Part shown: piece by piece, positions 38,282-49,700 of the stretch
How positions within the stretch are numbered: position 1 is the stretch's first letter
Layout: every line of letters starts with the position of its first letter
Assembly (NCBI GenBank): GCA_013076295.1
Contig: RQOL01000718.1
Coordinates: 2,790,001-2,854,000 of the forward strand
Length of the DNA stretch: 64,000 bases
From: Sanderia malayensis
Taxonomy: Eukaryota > Cnidaria > Scyphozoa > Semaeostomeae > Pelagiidae
Direction: 5' to 3'
Made by a program: the position numbers and the translations under genes
Notes under the pieces: generated by a model
Seen by the model: only the letters and a program-made list of their open reading frames with translations
Told to the model about the DNA's origin: nothing
The model's database searches: none

Positions 38282-40955
38282 TTAGCTTTTCATATAAGCA
38301 AGAATAGTCTGTTTGGCTTTTCCTTGCACAAAATGTTTCGATAAATGAAGAGAACCCTCTTTGTGCAGATAACGATTTAGCTCTTCCTTTCTCTGACTAT
38401 CTCTTGTCCTGATGTAGTTGGTATAAACGCTGCTCAGCTCTTCCCTGCAAAATAAATTAATGTCAGCATTTAGTTAACAAAAACACGAGGTAAAGCTATA
38501 CCTGTTATTTCTTTCTAGATTCTCCTTGTTGGAAACTAAAATTAACATACTGGCGTAAAACCGAGGTAAATTTGAAATTCAAGCTCTTTCTTGACTTAAC
38601 ACATCAAAAAGTTAGCTTTCTTCTAACCATAGTCAGTAGAAGGAAACACAATATATTTACTATGTCCAACAGGTCCAACCCTATCCTATATCACTGTTTG
38701 CTGTTCATTCAACAACGTGCTATTATGAAGTCTGTACAACGAATTGGCTTGCCTCAGTTTCAAAGCTTCGTCCTTAGCCTCCATTTCAGACGTGTTTTCT
38801 CTTCTATTGAGGTTTGAACTCCTGAAAGAAAATAGTACGAGATAATATTTGGCGTCTGCTAGTTGACGAAAGTGTTTCAGGGCTTTTTAAAGAATAAGCG
38901 ATATAGACACCTCAAATAACCCTAACCCTAACCAAGTATTTAAATGAGCTATTTGAGCAGACGGTATCAACTTACCAAATGCGAACTTGTTTTTTAATAT
39001 CAGACCTGAGTGAAAGCAAATCAAATCAAATACATGAATTTCCATGCATCCAGCACAGTTCAAAAACAACACAAAAGAAAACTTTCAAAGAAACTATGTA
39101 ATCATCCAGTGCCCCCCTCGGTAAAATATAAATTTACGCGATTTGTCAATGAATCAAACAATAATTTCAGGGGGTGGAATATTGAACTCAATGCTTGGTT
39201 CTTACTTCTCCAGTCGATATGCATCTGCTGGATCTGTGTTGTAAATAAACAAATCAAAATCAATCGCAATTGTAAAGATTTCTTTAATTAGGCTGAGCCC
39301 AGCTGGGGAGAATTGTATTCGTGATTTCGCCATGCAACAGCTTACCTAATACACTCAGTGCCGTTGGTCGTTGGTAACTGTATCTGCATGAACGAGGCTG
39401 TCTCCTTCTCTGTTGGAGAAAGAGAACGAGGATTATCAAGATGGTGTTATATGGTCTCCAGGACAAACTTAATGCTTATCTCAACGTTTAACACACATGT
39501 ATGACTTGTATGCGAAATGCTCGATCGAAGATATTTACCATTCTTATTTCGTGGCTTTTGTCTTCTTTGAATTCGACGCTGAAATACGGCGATAAATTGT
39601 TGAAGATATCCGGAGAAAATGGGCTTCTACAAAGAAGAAAGTCGTCACTCTGTAATTCCAACTCCGCGTAAAACCTGGAATAGGGACTAACAGACTAAGG
39701 AATGGCTCTAGACATAACGGAATAATGAATCAAAACATATCGTTCATACACTTTGAGCTTTTTAATAGAAGCACACATCATTTTCATTTGTTTGATAAGC
39801 TCTTCTTGCTTGTTTCGTTTTGCTTTTCTGCGCTGTTTTTTACCAGCTTCAGTGCCACAAGAGCAGATCTCAATGATACTAGATGCTTCTCCAGCAATGC
39901 TAGATGCTTTAAAAGTATCTTCTTCTGAATTGTTGCATTCCTTATCATCATCTTCAACTAAAATGCTCTCATTTACGTCCACGTTGTTCTCTTGTTGCTC
40001 TTCATCTTTTCCTTCTTCAGTTTCTTCTTCTTCTTTGGTTTCTTCTTCGGTTTCATCTTCTTCTTCATTGTTTGGATTGCTTTCTTCTTTCTCTTTTTCT
40101 TCTCCATCATCTTCGTTGTGCTCCTCCGAACTTGCATGAACTTCTACTTTGATGGCAAATTCTTCTTCATCTTTTGCTTCATCTTCCTTCTCATCTTCTT
40201 CTGTTATCGCATCAATTGGTTCATTTTTTAACAATGATTCTTTTTCGACTGTCACCGTTGTTCCATCACTTTTGTGGATGACCAAAGTTTCTGGTATATC
40301 GATCATTTTCGCCTCACCCGGCGTCACAAGCACCATTTCCACAACATCATTTTCAGAATCCAACATTAAATCTTTAATTTTCTCATGTTGGACGCCTTCA
40401 ACATCAGTGTCATTGCTTGAAAGAGAAAGAAAAATCAACAAAACTACTAACAGCTGCAAAATTTATTGCTTGTTTTTGAAACAGGAAGAACTGAGACGAG
40501 AGGCGTCATTCCATGTCCAACGAGGAATAAGAATATTTGTACAAATCAAATACCAAAACAAAAACATACATTGACAAAATCTTGTCCCCAATTTTAACCC
40601 CGCACTTCTCAGCAGACGACTCGGGCGTCACGTGACTGATAGTGTGAAGATTTTGGAAAACTTTTCCATCGATAAGCCATCTCGGTCCACCTTTCGAAAC
40701 TTGGCCTCGAACTTTTAGGCCTAAGCTTTCGTTTCTTCGTTCCAATCGCACCAATCTGGGTTTTGATAATTCTGTGGAATTACTAATTTCTTTATTTTCA
40801 TTTCGGGAATTGTTTTCATCTGTAATTACAGATGAAAACAATTCCCTATGTTTCCAATATGTTTCTTCAGGTTCTACACTGTTATCTTCAATAATTACAG
40901 CGTCATTCTCTCCTGTGATTTCAGCCATTGTTTTCCTGTTCTCTTTTGATCTCAT
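38282..40955 (-). CDS. PDZ-domain protein with long acidic segment and coiled-coil tail
   Basis: Exons in coding order: 40570-40955, 39752-40415, 39539-39649, 39346-39407, 38976-39005, 38741-38821 (donor uncertain), 38282-38444; about 498 residues. A second ATG at 40928 is equally good as a start. PDZ domain at about 65-150: LVRLERRNESLGLKVRG, SSAEKCGVKIGDKILS then INDTDVEGVQHEKIKDLML, split by an intron inside the βD region. Residues about 190-300 are extremely Glu/Asp-rich, followed by a Lys-rich stretch and then DDFLLCRSPFSPDIFNNLS. The tail has heptad-like helices (EELSSVYTNYIRTRDSQRKE). Exons 3 and 6 rest on weak splice sites chosen by phase. The family was not recognised. Confidence 0.65.
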
Positions 40956-41635
40956 TAGTTGTTATTGCCTTGGGAACTAGATAGAGCACGTGACTGTTTG
41001 CACGTCATTCTTTCTTGGAAGAAACCCTTGCAATGTTTGCTCGGAACAAGCAACAATAAATTACTTCCTCCAAGCAAACTATGTTGTGTATTTCTTGATT
41101 CTATGATCACGACATCACATACACTGCAGTAAGCGACAATGAAAACAACATGTTCAAAGATATTTATTTATTTATGCACACAATACTACTCGATCTAAAA
41201 TACAAAAATATTTGTTCTTAAAGCTAAAAGGATAATGGTTAACCTTTAATTACAAGATTATAAGTATGAAAGAGTACGATTATCTACAACCAAAATATTT
41301 TTTACTGCATCCATATAGCGTTTGTTTCTCTGAAGTTAGAATACACGCGTCGGTATGATGAAAATGCAAGTCTACATATTTAAGAATGAAGCCTAGCAAA
41401 GAAGATACAATGCTTGCCAAGTTGGTAGTTTGAATGGTTGCAAATGTTTGATTACATGGCATAGATCAGAAGCACATCAAGTGTCTGTTGTCAAGGGGTC
41501 TTTTAAAAACACTACAAAGATCAGTTTGGTAAGCATTGCAACTTTCCTTGGGCTATATTACTCCTAAATGTCATGTGTATTACACAGACTGCACAGACTA
41601 TGGAATGGAATGGAATAGTGTGAATACAGTTCTCT
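40956..41635. other. Intergenic between two minus-strand genes
   Basis: Includes the PDZ gene promoter and the 3' UTR of the next gene. Overlapping TTTATT at 41163-41172 reads AATAAATAAA on the minus strand and is the likely poly(A) signal for the gene ending at 41636. A GGAATGGAATGGAATA run lies at about 41602. Confidence 0.45.
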
Positions 41636-43507
41636 TTACGAGTCACTATCTCTGCTAGTGTTCAATCCCTTTGACAATGAATTGACTGCCTTTGTTGAAC
41701 CTTTGCTTGTTCCAAGGTATGTTGCAATTGCTTTACCATAGTGATACCGAGACTTCTCCGGAAGCTCTTTCAATTCGGACAGATTCATGCGTTTCCAGTC
41801 GTTGTGAACTCGCCTGTAGTCCTCCTTCCTCCGCTTCTCATCAATTGCTAAATACATCTTTTTCACATCTTGTCTGAAAAACATGGCTTTCAAGTTTACA
41901 CATCTCCTTTTTACTAAGTGTTAGCTTGGGAGAACAGTGAGGTAAAAGTCTGAAAAAATACCTGAATTTTGAGACTTCGTCATATGTCATAGAAAAGTGC
42001 TGATACTCTGGGTTTCCCATCTTTTTCACTGCCAAGGGTGGAATTGGGGGCAGACGGGTGCTACCCAAATCACCATCTTTCCCAGACAGATTCTTGCTCC
42101 TAGCAATGGTATTAATTAATTAACTCCAACTATTATAGACTTGGAATTTTGAAGACAAATAGAGGTGATTGGTATTGGTATCATACCATAATTTGACTCT
42201 GTATAATTGTCCAGGACTCTTGCTTCTAACCAATGGCAAAGGAAAACTGTTGATGCAGAAAGAGGGTGTCATTTTGATATGGCATATAATCCACTATTGC
42301 ACAGTAACACAAAGATCAATGCTATTAAGTTAAGTGTTTTGAATAATTAACTAGTTTTTCTTACTTGTCCATTCTTAGGGACTGTTCTGGCTCTGTAATA
42401 GAAGACAGCTTTGATTAAAAAGGTGAAAGAAAGATGGGGGAAGCAATCGAGCACAGCCATGATAAGAGCAAAAGACAATGATAAGAGAAAGGTTTGACAA
42501 AGTTCACTAACCAACAATATTCAAGGCGGTCTCTCTTTGTCCATAAGATCCCCAAGAGTCATAGTAAGGCTCCTGGTCCTTTAGACAATAATCAATTAAA
42601 TATTTGTTATAATATGGACCCAAACTGTTGAATATATCAGGCGAATAAGGCTTCCTGAAAAATAAACACACATATTCAACAATTAAAGCAAGCATAGGAA
42701 TTATAATTAATACACAAACATTTTGTTTTCATAAGGATTAATGCAAACACCAGTATTCTAAGGATGATGTTACTCACGTCTTAGGTCTTTCAATTGTTGA
42801 TGCAGCTGTCACCATTTCCGTTCTCAACCTTTCCAATTCTGCAATCATCTGAATTCTTGCTTTGCTTTCTGTGGATCCCCTTGATATTCCTCCTCTGGAT
42901 TCTTTTTCATCTTTTGCTTCTTTCTCTTCTTTAGCTTCTTTCTCTTCTTTTGCTTCTGTCTTCTCTTTTGTTTCTTCTTTTATTTCTTCCTTAGTTTCTA
43001 TCTTCTCTTTCATTTCTTCCTTGGTTTCTTTTGCCTCTGATGCACCAGATTCTTCCTCATCATGCTGTTCTGACTCCTATAAACAATCCCCCAGAATTCT
43101 ATTACTACCTATACAAAAACCTATGCAAAAATGACTCGCTACTAGGGGGCACATGCATTTGCAAGCTTACGCAATGCGATATCCTATGGTCTGAATAACT
43201 ATAGATGCACAACTTAATTTTTTACCTTGTTATGTATTCAGCATGTTATGTTATTGATAGATACATACTGACAATAAGGGTATATAAATTGCAATTAAAT
43301 TAGCAAGGAGATCTTCCTGATTCCAAGCCTACCAACTGTGTTAAAAGCAAACCATGATCTATCTAAATCTCATTTTCAGCACGGGAAACCGGCCTCTGCT
43401 CGTTAAATATCAAGTATAAATATATATTTCCTGTTTCCAGTAGCGCGTTACTTTACCTGGTTTTGATTCTGCTGATTAATTTCGTTTTCATTTTCTTCGG
43501 ATGCCAT
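41636..43507 (-). CDS. Unrecognised Glu/Lys-rich protein
   Basis: Exons in coding order: 43457-43507, 42778-43076, 42516-42654, 42365-42390, 41962-42099, 41636-41873; phases agree, 296 residues. The first ~90 residues are almost only Glu, Lys and Ala in repeats such as KEEKEAKEEKEAKDEKE (single alpha-helix or disordered). The rest is conserved-looking: KPYSPDIFNSLGPYYNKYLI, DQEPYYDSWGSYGQRETALN, STRLPPIPPLAVKKMGNPEY and KKMYLAIDEKRRKEDYRRVH. The P/Y-rich short motifs resemble those of ciliary microtubule-associated proteins, but no family was identified. Exon 4 (26 bp) requires the downstream AG of a tandem ACAGAG acceptor to keep phase. It is head-to-head with ZRANB3, 250 bp apart. Confidence 0.7.
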
Positions 43508-43757
43508 TTTATTTCACTCAAAATTCGCCAATAAATCACTTTTTTGTTGCATTAAATAAATATCAAAATCGAGTCAAAAAGTCACCATTGTTTATCACTT
43601 TCGAATCTTTAATTTCCATATCTATGATGTCGTCATGTCGTCATGGAAACATGCAGCCTCCTATTCGACTTGAGGCTCTTATTCCCGCCAACTTTGGCGA
43701 GTGCATGAAGCTTGCATGCTGTCATGATGAAGTGTATTGGGATTTTTTGAGGAAATT
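43508..43757. promoter_or_regulatory. Bidirectional promoter between the Glu/Lys-rich gene and ZRANB3
   Basis: The two start codons are 250 bp apart in divergent orientation with no room for separate promoters. No TATA box seen. An upstream ATG series (43624, 43627, 43651) opens a frame that is not in phase with ZRANB3. Confidence 0.5.
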
Positions 43758-46700
43758 ATGGTTTTACCTTTGGATTTTTTGCCAAAAGCCCTTCGGCAGT
43801 CGTTAATGAAATTTCAGAAAGATGGAATTCGCTTTGGAATCGAAAAAGAAGGAAGGTGAGACAACTTTAACAGTAGTCGGTGGGAGATCGTGAATCAGGC
43901 CAGACCAGGCGAACGTCCGTGTGGGGTTGTTGTTAGGGTTCAGATTAGGGTTGGGGTTAAATTAAATAAAGATTTATTAATCATGTGTTATTAACTGATT
44001 ATTTTTGCTCTGACTGAGATTCATTTTCTCGTAGATGCCTTATTGGAGATGAGATGGGTCTTGGGAAAACTCTGCAAGCTTTATCAATCGCATTCTATTA
44101 CAAACGTAGTTGGCCGTTACTCATTGTTGTCCCCGCATCATTGAGACTACCTTGGGTAGATGAAATCGAAAGATGGCTTCCAGAAATACAACCAGAAGAT
44201 ATCAACTTGGTGAAGAATTCTGCTGACATAGCGTAAGTTTTCTTTTCACAGATAAAACAAGATTTAGCCATCTCAGCCAATGTTAATCACCTATAATACA
44301 TTTCACAATACTTAACCAAATGATTCTTTATTAACACACAGAGCTCTATCAACAGCAAAGATCAGCATTATAAGTTACGGTCTGTTTAGTTTTGGTGGCC
44401 ATGGTAATTTTATGACAGGCTTGTTGAAGAGTCTTGAAAAGACCAAATTTGGTATTGCCATTTTGGATGAATCGCATATGATCAAGAATAGAGCTGCAAC
44501 AAGAACAAAGAGGATTGAAAAATTGGTGAAGAAAATTCGCAAAGTCATCCTGCTCTCTGGAACACCATCTTTAGCAAGACCCGAAGAGGTGATCAATTTT
44601 TATTTTTACTCAATACTTTCATCTCTCTGCAATTCTACTAAAACTAACTCTGCAGTTGTTTTTTTATAGCTTTACAGCCAGGTGAACATTATACACCCGG
44701 GTTTGCTTGGAAATTGGAATAGTTTTGGTCAGCGATATTGTGATGGGCAGTATACACTTCAGGTGGTCAAAGGGGGCAGAACAATCCATAAATTTAACAC
44801 AAGGTAATCGACAAGGACTTTCAATAAGGCCTGAATACGATACACTTACATTTCTTTATCTTTGTCACTTGTGTCCCCCGCTCCTTTGACCTTCAGAAAG
44901 TCAGACTTTGAACTTTGACCTTCCACGAGAATAGTGTATCATCTAAGTTATCTTGTTACATATTTGAAGGATAATTTAAACTTTTTTAGTGGAGCATCAA
45001 ATTTACAAGAACTTCACGATGTCTTAAAGAGTAATCTGATGATACGCAGGCTAAAAAAAGATGTAAGTTGCTGTTTTATAATATTCATAAAGTTTATTGT
45101 GTTGTCTTTCATCATTGTATGTTCCTTTCGTCCCTATTTGCATGGATAGTTTCTTATTTCTTGTTGTCATGTTTATTTTATCAATTCATCTTTCTCAACT
45201 TTCCAGGTGCTCACCCAGCTACCTGCAAAGAGAAGACAAAGAATCAGATTTGAAATCACTGGCAATTCTCGAAACAACAAGGTTTGAAAAAACCCCATCT
45301 TCTTGACGTTAGTTAAGACATCTTCCTCTGGCTCACAATCATTCTGGTTAGTTTGGTTGGTTAACAATATGATGTACCTTACAGGAACTTGAGAAGAGTT
45401 CAGATGAATTCAAGAAAGTAATTACCAATATCAAGCATCAATATAATGAAGAAACTGGTGAAAAACTTGCAACTAAGACTGATGTATATTGTGCCATGCT
45501 CAAACTTTTTACTGCAACAGGGCTTGCTAAGGTTTGTGCCTGCATGTTACTCATATTTTTTGCTAAATTATGCTACATTTTTGCAGGTTTTCTCCAGAAC
45601 ATTTCCTGTATGCTTAATTTGTCCTGCTTTCTCAATCTATATACTACTAGGCACTACTACTGCATGTATTCTTTGCCATATCCATGCACGGATTCCATAA
45701 CTTTCAACTTGATTCTATAGGCTGGTGCAATACAGCAGTACATTGAAAGTTTGCTGGATGGAATGGACAACAAATTCATTGTCTTCTGTTTCCATCTTGC
45801 CGTTATTGATGTTGTTGCAGAAGTCCTTGCTAAGAGACGCGTTAAATACGTTAGGATAGCTGGTGATGTCCCCCCTGACATGAGAGCAGTTAGTATCAAC
45901 CTTGTATGGATTGCAAACACGTTTCAGGGGTTAGGCTGCTGCTGAAAGAATTATTCATGTTATATACATACATTATGCCATCTCTCTGTAATTTCAGGGC
46001 TATGTTCGTGAATTTCAAACAAATCCAGCATGTCGTGTTGCTGTGCTAAGCATCACAGCCTCTTGTGTGGTAAGCTCAAAAGTTTCCTTTCCTCATGTGC
46101 TTGTTTACAGGATGATGAGACCCCCTAGAAACATAACATACAATGTACTCTTCTTAGCGAGTCTTACAGGGCCTTCGGGGGGTAATTCTTTATTGATTAA
46201 TGTCAAGTTTTGTATCACACAGGGCTTGACATTAACTGCAGCTGATCACGTTGTGTTTGCTGAGCTGCATTGGACGCCTGGTATTATGCAACAAGCTGAA
46301 GACCGATGCCATCGCATTGGCCAAAAAAATGCCGTTCAAATCCACTATCTTGTCGCCAAAGGAACGATCGATGACGTACTCTGGTCCATGCTGTCTAGAA
46401 AGGTTAGAAACCAGTTTAAATTGTGTCCTCTTGTAACGTTCTAAAAATGACGTCACATTTATTTTCGAACATTGCGTCAGCATTCGAACTCTATTTTCGA
46501 ACTCTATTTTCGAACATTGCAATGTGCTCCTCGTTGGCTTGTTTTGTCGTGTCACAGCACATTAGCTGGGCCAGCGTCGGGTTCAAATGGTCTGATATGG
46601 TTGCTGTATTTCTTTACGTTTCTACTTACAGTTGACGGTCACAAGCGAGGCTCTCAATGGCAAGACACAGCTTTTGACTGCAGATGAGGCTGAGCGAGAT

Positions 46701-49700
46701 CAAACTGATTTGTTATCGCTGTGTAAAGCCTGGATTCCTAATGATGATGATGATGATGATGATGATAATGCATCCTATCTTTTCACTCCTGTAAGTTTTA
46801 TAAGACTCGAGGTTTTTTGAGTATATACCTCGCTTGTTAGATGCTTTTCAGGCACACATTGTTGTTAATAGAAGATAATTATTTTTATTTTTAGAAAACT
46901 GCGAAGAAAGCTGACAAAAACCAAAGAGATATACGCAGTTGTTTTGCTATGAGCAGCCAGGAAGATCCAGAAAAGACAAGAAAAAAGCGAAAAGTAAGCA
47001 GATATCACGAGCAGGGGCTGATCAGCATATCTGATGATGATGGTGATAGTGAGGATTTTAAAGTCATTAGTAAAGTTAAGAAGAAAAGAAAACAAGCGAT
47101 TGACGAAGGGCAATTTAAAAGAGCTAATGTTGCATCAATGGAAGTTGGGATTGAAGGTTTATCTACAATTACAATTGCAGAGAGCAATTCTGCTTGCTCG
47201 AGCAAGACTATGGGGCTGAATTGCGCGGGAAGTAATAAAGAATCTATGATCTCTATTGGTGGGTTTGCTGCTGTCGCAAAGGACCCTGGGTGTATTGTTC
47301 TTGAAGAAGCATCGAATGTAGAGAGTGATGTCATTGGCTGTGAGGATGCTGGGGCAATTGAATGTATGGATGATGAAGTGGAATATTTGTGCAACGCTGA
47401 GAGGATTGCAACTTCGAGCTTCGGTGCATATTCTAGTGATGGGAAGGATGAGAATATTTCGCAAAGCATTCACGATGCTTCGTTTAGTAGCGTTAGGTCT
47501 GGGAGTAGCTATACATCGATTGGGATTGAAGTGGATGATGATGTAATGAATGCAAATTGGAGCTGTCCATCCTGTACCTTTTTGAATCATGCTCAGTTGG
47601 AGCTGTGCGAAATGTGTGATACGAAGAAGCCTGACATGTTCACAAGAATCAAGGAGAGGAGAAAGAAGCGACACAGGACACGGAAATGCGATTGCAATGG
47701 AGATGGTATGAAGAATGGATCAGGTTGTCCCTCTTATGCATCTCTTGGTGATGACAATGAGACGTATTCTAATGTGAACTTGCTTGATGAAGTTGATGCA
47801 GATCTTAACTCAGTTTGTCAGTTGAAGAATGCGAAGGGATGGGTGGAAGAGAGCTGTTGTGCATTGGGAACTGAAGTTAGTTCTTCTTTAAAAGGCAACA
47901 ATGGTATTTCAGTTAAGGACAGCGTAGTCAGGGAAACATGTTCTAAGACTGACTTCGATTCCGATATCAATGTGGTGTCCATTAAGGAAGGTCGTTGTGT
48001 GATTAATGAAGATTGTCAAAAAGAGGAAGAAGAATGCCAAAGAAAGAAAAAGGGAGATTTTTTTGACGAAGAACTTGATATTGTTGATTGTAGCTGGAAT
48101 GGTTTGGAAGAAGTAATCTCGACATCTTCACAATCAGACAAGCGTTTATCATTTCAAGAAAAAGTACAAACAAAATTAGAAACAGAGCCATTGGGAAAGG
48201 ATTTGTTTGGCTTCAAGACTGCCTCTGAATTATACGCCGAGAAAGAAATGGAAATGGCAACAATGAATCCCAGTCTGAATCAAAGTATGAATATCAGTCT
48301 GAATGGAGGCCTGAATACCAGTCTGAATACCAATTTGGAAGACCCATTGAAAGACGATTCAAATGCAAAATGCAATGAAGATTTAGAAAAGGTTTTCAAT
48401 GCTGATGAGGATATTGCTGAAGATGGACTGTTATGTGATGGTTTCAATAGTGATATTTCCATTCTATCTTCTGACAAGAGTAATTATGACAGTGATGAAG
48501 AAGATGAAGTAGTTGAGGCCCTCAATCTTCATTATAAACTGAGTTTTGAAAGTGACCGTGTTTACTTGTATGACGAGGTGCGTTTTATGACACGACCCCC
48601 TGGCTTTTTAGCAGCTATTTCCTATTCCGTGCCTATTTGGTATTCCCCATCCTCTATCGATTCCGTATTCCCGATTCCCTACTTATTCAGCGGTCCCACT
48701 TATATCAATCGTGTTAATGCATTGTATCATCAATTCTGTTGTAATTTTCGTTTATTAGGATGGCGTACCATTAAATGTGAACTTCCAAGTACCCCAGCTG
48801 GGTTTCTTAGATCCTGAAGATCTTCCTAGGATATTTACGAATGTTGACAATATGAAGCAGTTGAAAGTACTCTGCAGAGAATGGCATTCGTGAGTAAAAT
48901 CAACACTTTTAGTCATCGAAGCCTTGCCATGTCACATGTAATTCGTTGAGCGAATTGTCTTTTGAAAATCTCGAATCGAAGTATCAGATTGCAACTTCAC
49001 TCCTGTATTTATTTGCGTTCCATTTTCAGGTTGACAGTAACAAAGCAACGAATGATCCGAAAGTCTGGTAGAATATTCAAAAGTCCATTGCAAGTCTACC
49101 AAGAGCTGAAGGAGGTATGTCTTTTGCATTTCACATTATTTTTTAGCCTTGGTTCTAGATAATGGCATTTGTTCTAGGTTTTTCATCCACGTTCCCCTCT
49201 TTACATTGTAGATTAGATATAATCCAAGCAAAGAAAGGTTCACATCAAAGGTAGCTATCAATTGATGATATACACTTTCTACACTATAATACAGCTCATG
49301 CATACATATTGCAGCAGTCATTTACCTAAGGTCTCCGCTTTTCTTTCAGCAAAAACGAAATGAAAAGGTTTTGACAATTGCTGATATGATAGGAGGGAAA
49401 GTTACAGAGGTTTCAAAATCCAAACCCCGAAGGTCGAAAGCGAATAAGAACCAGAACAGATCAGAAGCAGGTAATTATTACTATTACGAAGTCTGTATTT
49501 CGATTTACCGAAAAAGTGCTCGATACATTAAAGTAGAGTGATATATATGCTGGTACATCTCCTGATGAGTGGGAAACCACGAAACAGGCTTGTCGAGATG
49601 AAGAGTTTAGTCTTTTGAATCTTTTCTTTTTCGTGCATAATTATTGCTATTATGTATGATAATTAATACTACTGTGTCTAATTATTATTATATGTCTAAT

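Noticed and set aside
39753..40231. Ser- or Phe-rich open frames on the plus strand
   Set aside because: Antisense shadows of the acidic segment of the PDZ gene.
43501..43757. ZRANB3 start at 43624
   Set aside because: That ATG is out of phase with the helicase exon and its frame ends at 43806; an in-frame stop at 43728 makes the ATG at 43758 the first usable start.
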